NCBI GenBank assembly: GCA_963592385.1
Contig: CAVAWX010000079.1
Coordinates: 1-7,448 of the forward strand
Direction: 5' to 3'
DNA length: 7,448 nucleotides
Source: CAVAWX01 sp963592385
GTDB taxonomy: Bacteria > Actinomycetota > Coriobacteriia > Coriobacteriales > QAMH01
The notes under the pieces are model-generated. The model worked only from the letters and a program-made list of their open reading frames with translations, was not told where the DNA came from and did not search any database. Positions 5,027 to 7,448 of the stretch are shown one piece after another (position 1 is the first letter of the stretch; each line of letters begins with the position of its first letter). The position numbers were made by a program, and so were the translations under genes.

Positions 5027-6493
5027 CTACAGCTCCAAACCGCCCGCAGCCTGCACGCCCTCGACGGCCGGAATCGTCGCAAATCCCGCCTCGAGCTCGG
5101 CGTCGCTGGGCACGTGGTCGGTCATGGTGCCGTTGTTGAACGCATCATAAGCCATCATATCGAAGTAGCCCGTGCCCGTCAGGCCGAAGAGAATGGTCTT
5201 TGCCTCGCCCGTCTCGGCGCAGCGCTTGGCCTCCTCCATGGCCACGTAGATGGCGTGCGAGCTTTCCGGCGCCGGCAGAATCGTCTCCTCGCGCGCGAAC
5301 GCGACGGCCGCCGCGAACACGTCGGTCTGCTTCACCGCCTGGGCCTCCAGCAGCCCGTCGTGCTTCAACTTGGACACGATGGGGCTCATGCCGTGGTAGC
5401 GCAGGCCGCCGGCGTGGTCGGGGCTGGGCAGAAAGCCGTTGCCCAGCGTGTACATCTTGCACAGCGGGCAGGTCTGGCCCGTGTCGGCGAAGTCGTAGGC
5501 GTAGCGCCCGCGCGTCAGGCTCGGGCAGCTCGCGGGCTCGACGGCGATGAAACGCGTGTCGGGGCGCTCGCCGCGTATCTTGTCGCGCATGAACGGCGCG
5601 ATCAGCCCGCCCAGGTTCGACCCGCCGCCCGCGCAGCCGATCACCACGTCGGGGTATTCACCCAGCTCCTCGAGGGCGGTATAGCTCTCCAGGCCGATCA
5701 CCGACTGGTGCAAGACGACCTGGTTGAGCACCGAGCCCAGCTGGTAGCGCCCGCGGTTTTCGGGCACGTGCAGCGCGCGCTCGACGGCCTCGGATATGGC
5801 CGTGCCCAGAGAGCCGGTCGAGGTCGGGTTGTCGGCGAGCATCTTGCGCCCGATCTCGGTGGTGTCCGACGGCGAGGGCGTGACCGTCGCGCCGAAGGTC
5901 TCCATGATGTTGCGGCGGAAGGGCTTTTGCTCGTAGGAGCACTTCACCATGAAGACGTCGAGGTCCACGCCGAAGTGCTCGGCGGCCTCGGACAGCGCCG
6001 TGCCCCACTGGCCCGCGCCCGTCTCCGTCGTGATCTTCTCCAGGTTCTGCGCCTGCGCGTAGTAGGCCTGCGCGAGCGCCGAGTTCAGCTTGTGCGAGCC
6101 GGAGGTGTTGTTGCCCTCGAACTTGTAGTAGATCTTGGCCGGGGTGCCCAGCGCGCGCTCCAGGTTGTAGGCGCGGCACAGCGGCGAGGGGCGGTAGACG
6201 CGATACATCTCCAAGACGGGCTCGGGGATGTCGAAGTAGGCCGCTTCGTCGTCGAGCTCCTGGGCCACCAGCTCGTCGCAGAACACGGGCGCGATGTCGG
6301 CCGGCTCGGCCACCTTGCCATTAGGCAGGCGCATGGGCTCGGGCACCTCGGCCATGTCGGCCCGCAGGTTGTACCACCGCGTCGGGATCTGCTCTTCGCG
6401 CAGGTAAAGGCGGTGCGGGACGGTGGCGGGCGTGCTCGCGGCGCCGGCGGCCGCGTTCGTGGCGGTGGGGTTCGTGTCCGTGCTCGTGCTCAT
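5027..6493 (-). CDS. trpB2: Tryptophan synthase beta subunit, TrpB2 type
   Basis: A 488-residue PLP enzyme that joins indole to serine to make tryptophan in the cytoplasm. It belongs to the longer TrpB2 branch (TrpB-like), not the shorter TrpB1 branch that pairs tightly with TrpA. Evidence includes the N-terminal extension with LYLREEQIPTRWYNLRAD (29-46), the loop FEGNNTSGSHKLNSA (125-139) with PLP lysine K135, ETGAGQWG (157-164) with general-base E157, the phosphate-binding CAGGGSNLGG (287-296) and TILFGLTGTGYFD (433-445), which replaces the SGRGDKD type ending of TrpB1. Residues 1-25 are low-complexity Ser/Thr/Ala. ATG 6493-6491 has AAGGAA about six bases upstream. No trpA or other trp gene is in view. 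It is preceded by a leader peptide gene with Trp codons and a terminator, so it is probably controlled by tryptophan attenuation. Confidence 0.93.
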   Translation of the reverse strand: MSTSTDTNPTATNAAAGAASTPATVPHRLYLREEQIPTRWYNLRADMAEVPEPMRLPNGKVAEPADIAPVFCDELVAQELDDEAAYFDIPEPVLEMYRVYRPSPLCRAYNLERALGTPAKIYYKFEGNNTSGSHKLNSALAQAYYAQAQNLEKITTETGAGQWGTALSEAAEHFGVDLDVFMVKCSYEQKPFRRNIMETFGATVTPSPSDTTEIGRKMLADNPTSTGSLGTAISEAVERALHVPENRGRYQLGSVLNQVVLHQSVIGLESYTALEELGEYPDVVIGCAGGGSNLGGLIAPFMRDKIRGERPDTRFIAVEPASCPSLTRGRYAYDFADTGQTCPLCKMYTLGNGFLPSPDHAGGLRYHGMSPIVSKLKHDGLLEAQAVKQTDVFAAAVAFAREETILPAPESSHAIYVAMEEAKRCAETGEAKTILFGLTGTGYFDMMAYDAFNNGTMTDHVPSDAELEAGFATIPAVEGVQAAGGLEL

Positions 6494-6630
6494 GGTGCTT
6501 CCTTTCTTCGACGTATGCCGCGCGCCTCGTCTGCGCCGCGGCCTTCAAACGCGCTTTTGCGCTCCCGCGCATCGGTCTTGTGCGGGAGGCGTTTTTCGTG
6601 GTGAAGGTGAAGAAGACGTCCCCGCGCAAG
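6494..6630. other. Untranslated stretch between the attenuator and trpB2
   Basis: 137 bases of leader RNA between the attenuator T-run and the trpB2 ATG. It contains an inverted repeat, CTCCCGC at 6562-6568 and GCGGGAG at 6582-6588, and a small GCGC-AAAA-GCGC hairpin on the minus strand near 6551-6562. I see no reading frame with family features and no promoter. Confidence 0.5.
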
Positions 6631-6664
6631 AAAAAAAGGCCCTCGGGGGTTTCCCGAGAGCCTT
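6631..6664 (-). terminator. Rho-independent terminator of the trpB2 leader (attenuator, regions 3:4)
   Basis: On the minus strand AAGGCTCTCGGG (6664-6653), a 5-base loop AAACC (6652-6648) and CCCGAGGGCCTT (6647-6636) form a 12-pair stem with one G-U pair, followed by five more T (6635-6631). On the plus strand the G-U becomes a C-A mismatch, which supports function on the minus strand. It lies upstream of trpB2, not after a gene, and 41 bases beyond the leader-peptide stop codon, as an attenuator should. Confidence 0.9.
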
Positions 6665-6729
6665 CAAAACCTTTGCGGAAACGAAAAGCTGGCGGTAAAC
6701 CCCGGTCAGGCCTCGTTCCACCACCAAGC
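6646..6729 (-). promoter_or_regulatory. Alternative RNA pairings of the trp attenuator (1:2 and 2:3)
   Basis: Antiterminator 2:3: GGGGTTTACCG (6703-6693) can pair with CGGGAAACCCC (6656-6646), ten of eleven positions with one A-G mismatch. This consumes the top of the terminator stem and its loop. Protector 1:2: GCTTGGTGGT (6729-6720), which includes Trp codons, can pair with ACCGCCAGC (6696-6688) with one bulged T and one G-U. The two share bases 6693-6696, so 1:2 excludes 2:3, and 2:3 excludes the terminator. A ribosome stalled on the Trp codons would cover region 1 and free region 2. One at the stop codon (6706-6708) would cover region 2. Pairings are read by eye; the mechanism is inferred from known trp attenuators. 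Confidence 0.75.
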
Positions 6730-6780
6730 AACGACGCGCGATGCGCCTGCGGCAACGCCGATATGCATCTGCGTGGTCAT
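6706..6780 (-). CDS. trpL: trp leader peptide with three consecutive Trp codons
   Basis: A 24-codon frame, ATG 6780-6778 to TGA 6708-6706, starting MTTQMHIGV and ending VVAWWWNEA. The three TGG codons lie at 6726-6718, four codons before the stop. AAAGGAG (6796-6790) stands nine bases before the ATG, a strong ribosome site. Three Trp in 24 residues, side by side, is far beyond expectation; the complete 488-residue TrpB2 downstream has only two. Leader peptides like this have no function as proteins: the ribosome's speed through the Trp codons reports charged tRNA-Trp levels and decides whether the terminator at 6631-6664 forms. The stop codon lies three bases before antiterminator region 2, correct for a ribosome at the stop to mask it. 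Gene symbol is given by analogy with classical trp leaders. Confidence 0.9.
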   Translation of the reverse strand: MTTQMHIGVAAGASRVVAWWWNEA

Positions 6781-6825
6781 GCTCGATGGCTCCTTTCGAC
6801 CGTCTCGTGGCTTCCGTCGGCGCGT

Positions 6826-6831
6826 ATCCTA
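6826..6831 (-). promoter_or_regulatory. Candidate -10 box for the trpL-trpB2 transcript
   Basis: On the minus strand GTGTAGGATACG contains TAGGAT, four of six matches to TATAAT, placed to start RNA near 6819, about 23 bases before the leader ribosome site. The -35 region is GC-rich and gives no good match. Read-through from gap is an alternative source of the transcript, since no T-run terminator follows gap. Confidence 0.35.
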
Positions 6832-6898
6832 CACCAAGCCCGGGCGCGCCGCCGCCACAATTTTCAGCGTATTTCGCCGGCGAGCGCGTTTTTACACG

Positions 6899-6934
6899 CC
6901 CGAAACCTTTCCCGAAGCCGCCCGAACCGCCCCC
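6899..6934 (-). repeat. Four G-tracts in imperfect repeats after the gap stop codon
   Basis: On the minus strand GGGGG (6934-6930), GGG (6923-6921), GGG (6913-6911) and GGG (6901-6899) are separated by loops of 6, 7 and 9 bases, each ending in TTC. The pattern fits a possible G-quadruplex in the 3' untranslated RNA of gap, but the loops are on the long side. It begins 11 bases after the stop codon. Confidence 0.4.
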
Positions 6935-6945
6935 GTCTCTTTTCT

Positions 6946-7448
6946 TTACGCCACGAGGCGCTTGGCCAGATCGACGACGCGCTGCGAATACCCCAGCTCG
7001 TTGTCGTACCAGCTGATGCACTTCACGAAATCGCCCGTGCCGCCGCCCAGCACCTTGGTCAGCAGGCTGTCGAAGATGCTCGAATGCGTGTTGCCGATGA
7101 TGTCGGCCGAGACGATCGGGTCGGTGCAGTACTCGAGTATGCCCTTCATGGGGCCGGCCGCCGCCGCTTCAACCGCCGCGTTGATCTCCTCGGCGCTGGC
7201 CGGACGCTCCAGCTCGCACACGAGGTCGACCATCGAGCCGGTGGGCGTGGGCACGCGTGTGGCCATGCCGTCGAGGCGCCCCTCCAGCTCGGGGATGACC
7301 AGCGCCACGGCGCGCGCGGCACCGGTCGTCGTCGGGATCTGGCTCAACGCCGCCGCACGCGAGCGGCGGAAATCCTTGTGGTGGACGTCGAGCACCTTCT
7401 GATCGTTGGTGTAGGAGTGGATGGTGTTCATGAAGCCGCGCTTGATGC
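6946..7448 (-). CDS. gap: Glyceraldehyde-3-phosphate dehydrogenase, C-terminal part (5' end outside window)
   Basis: The frame enters from the right edge and ends at TAA 6948-6946, giving 166 complete codons of the C-terminal half. It matches phosphorylating GAPDH of glycolysis/gluconeogenesis: IKRGFMNTIHSYTNDQ, DVHHKDFRRSRAAALSQIP, TTTGAARAVALVIPEL, GRLDGMATRVPTPTGSMVDL and, near the end, ISWYDNELGYSQRVVDLAKRL. These cover the phosphate-binding and interface strands of the catalytic domain. The catalytic Cys and the NAD-binding domain lie upstream, beyond the window. An internal ATG at 7431 is not a start, since family residues continue before it. NAD versus NADP preference cannot be judged from this half. 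It is the gene next upstream of the trp leader, 165 bases away, on the same strand. Confidence 0.95.
   Translation of the reverse strand, partial: IKRGFMNTIHSYTNDQKVLDVHHKDFRRSRAAALSQIPTTTGAARAVALVIPELEGRLDGMATRVPTPTGSMVDLVCELERPASAEEINAAVEAAAAGPMKGILEYCTDPIVSADIIGNTHSSIFDSLLTKVLGGGTGDFVKCISWYDNELGYSQRVVDLAKRLVA

Noticed and set aside
6559..6596. Plus-strand Rho-independent terminator: CTCCCGC/GCGGGAG followed by TTTTT
   Set aside because: The shape fits a plus-strand terminator, but no plus-strand gene lies upstream of it; the region is the untranslated leader of minus-strand trpB2.

Overview
The window is a high-GC bacterial chromosome segment, probably from an actinomycete of the Coriobacteriia (Eggerthellaceae-like). 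That placement is an inference from G/C-ending codons, the mix of genes and a SEC-C-tagged methionine aminopeptidase, and is only moderately secure. Except for the first 387 bases, every gene reads on the minus strand.

From right to left, which is the direction of transcription: the 3' end of a glyceraldehyde-3-phosphate dehydrogenase gene (gap, 6946-7448); a regulatory leader (about 6831-6631); a TrpB2-type tryptophan synthase beta subunit (5027-6493); the 16S rRNA methyltransferase rsmI (4050-4901); a type I methionine aminopeptidase with an N-terminal SEC-C zinc motif (2922-3812); a sodium:alanine/glycine symporter of the AGCS family (1270-2712); and a RelB-like/RelE-like toxin-antitoxin pair (448-937). 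At the left edge, on the plus strand, is the C-terminal part of an unrecognised protein (1-387). Its base composition changes abruptly, in frame, from GC-rich to AT-rich.

The most striking find is the leader of trpB2. A 24-residue reading frame with a good ribosome binding site ends in three consecutive Trp codons. It is followed by a 12-bp Rho-independent terminator, and by alternative pairings that fit a ribosome-mediated tryptophan attenuator: a 1:2 stem over the Trp codons, a 2:3 antiterminator and a 3:4 terminator. No other trp gene is present, so the attenuator appears to control a stand-alone TrpB2. This would suit an enzyme making tryptophan from indole and serine only when charged tRNA-Trp is scarce.

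The second theme is short GC-rich tandem repeats of 7, 8 and 23 bp, plus a looser G-tract repeat, lying just downstream of four minus-strand stop codons. None of the exact periods is a multiple of three, and none of these repeats lies in a gene.
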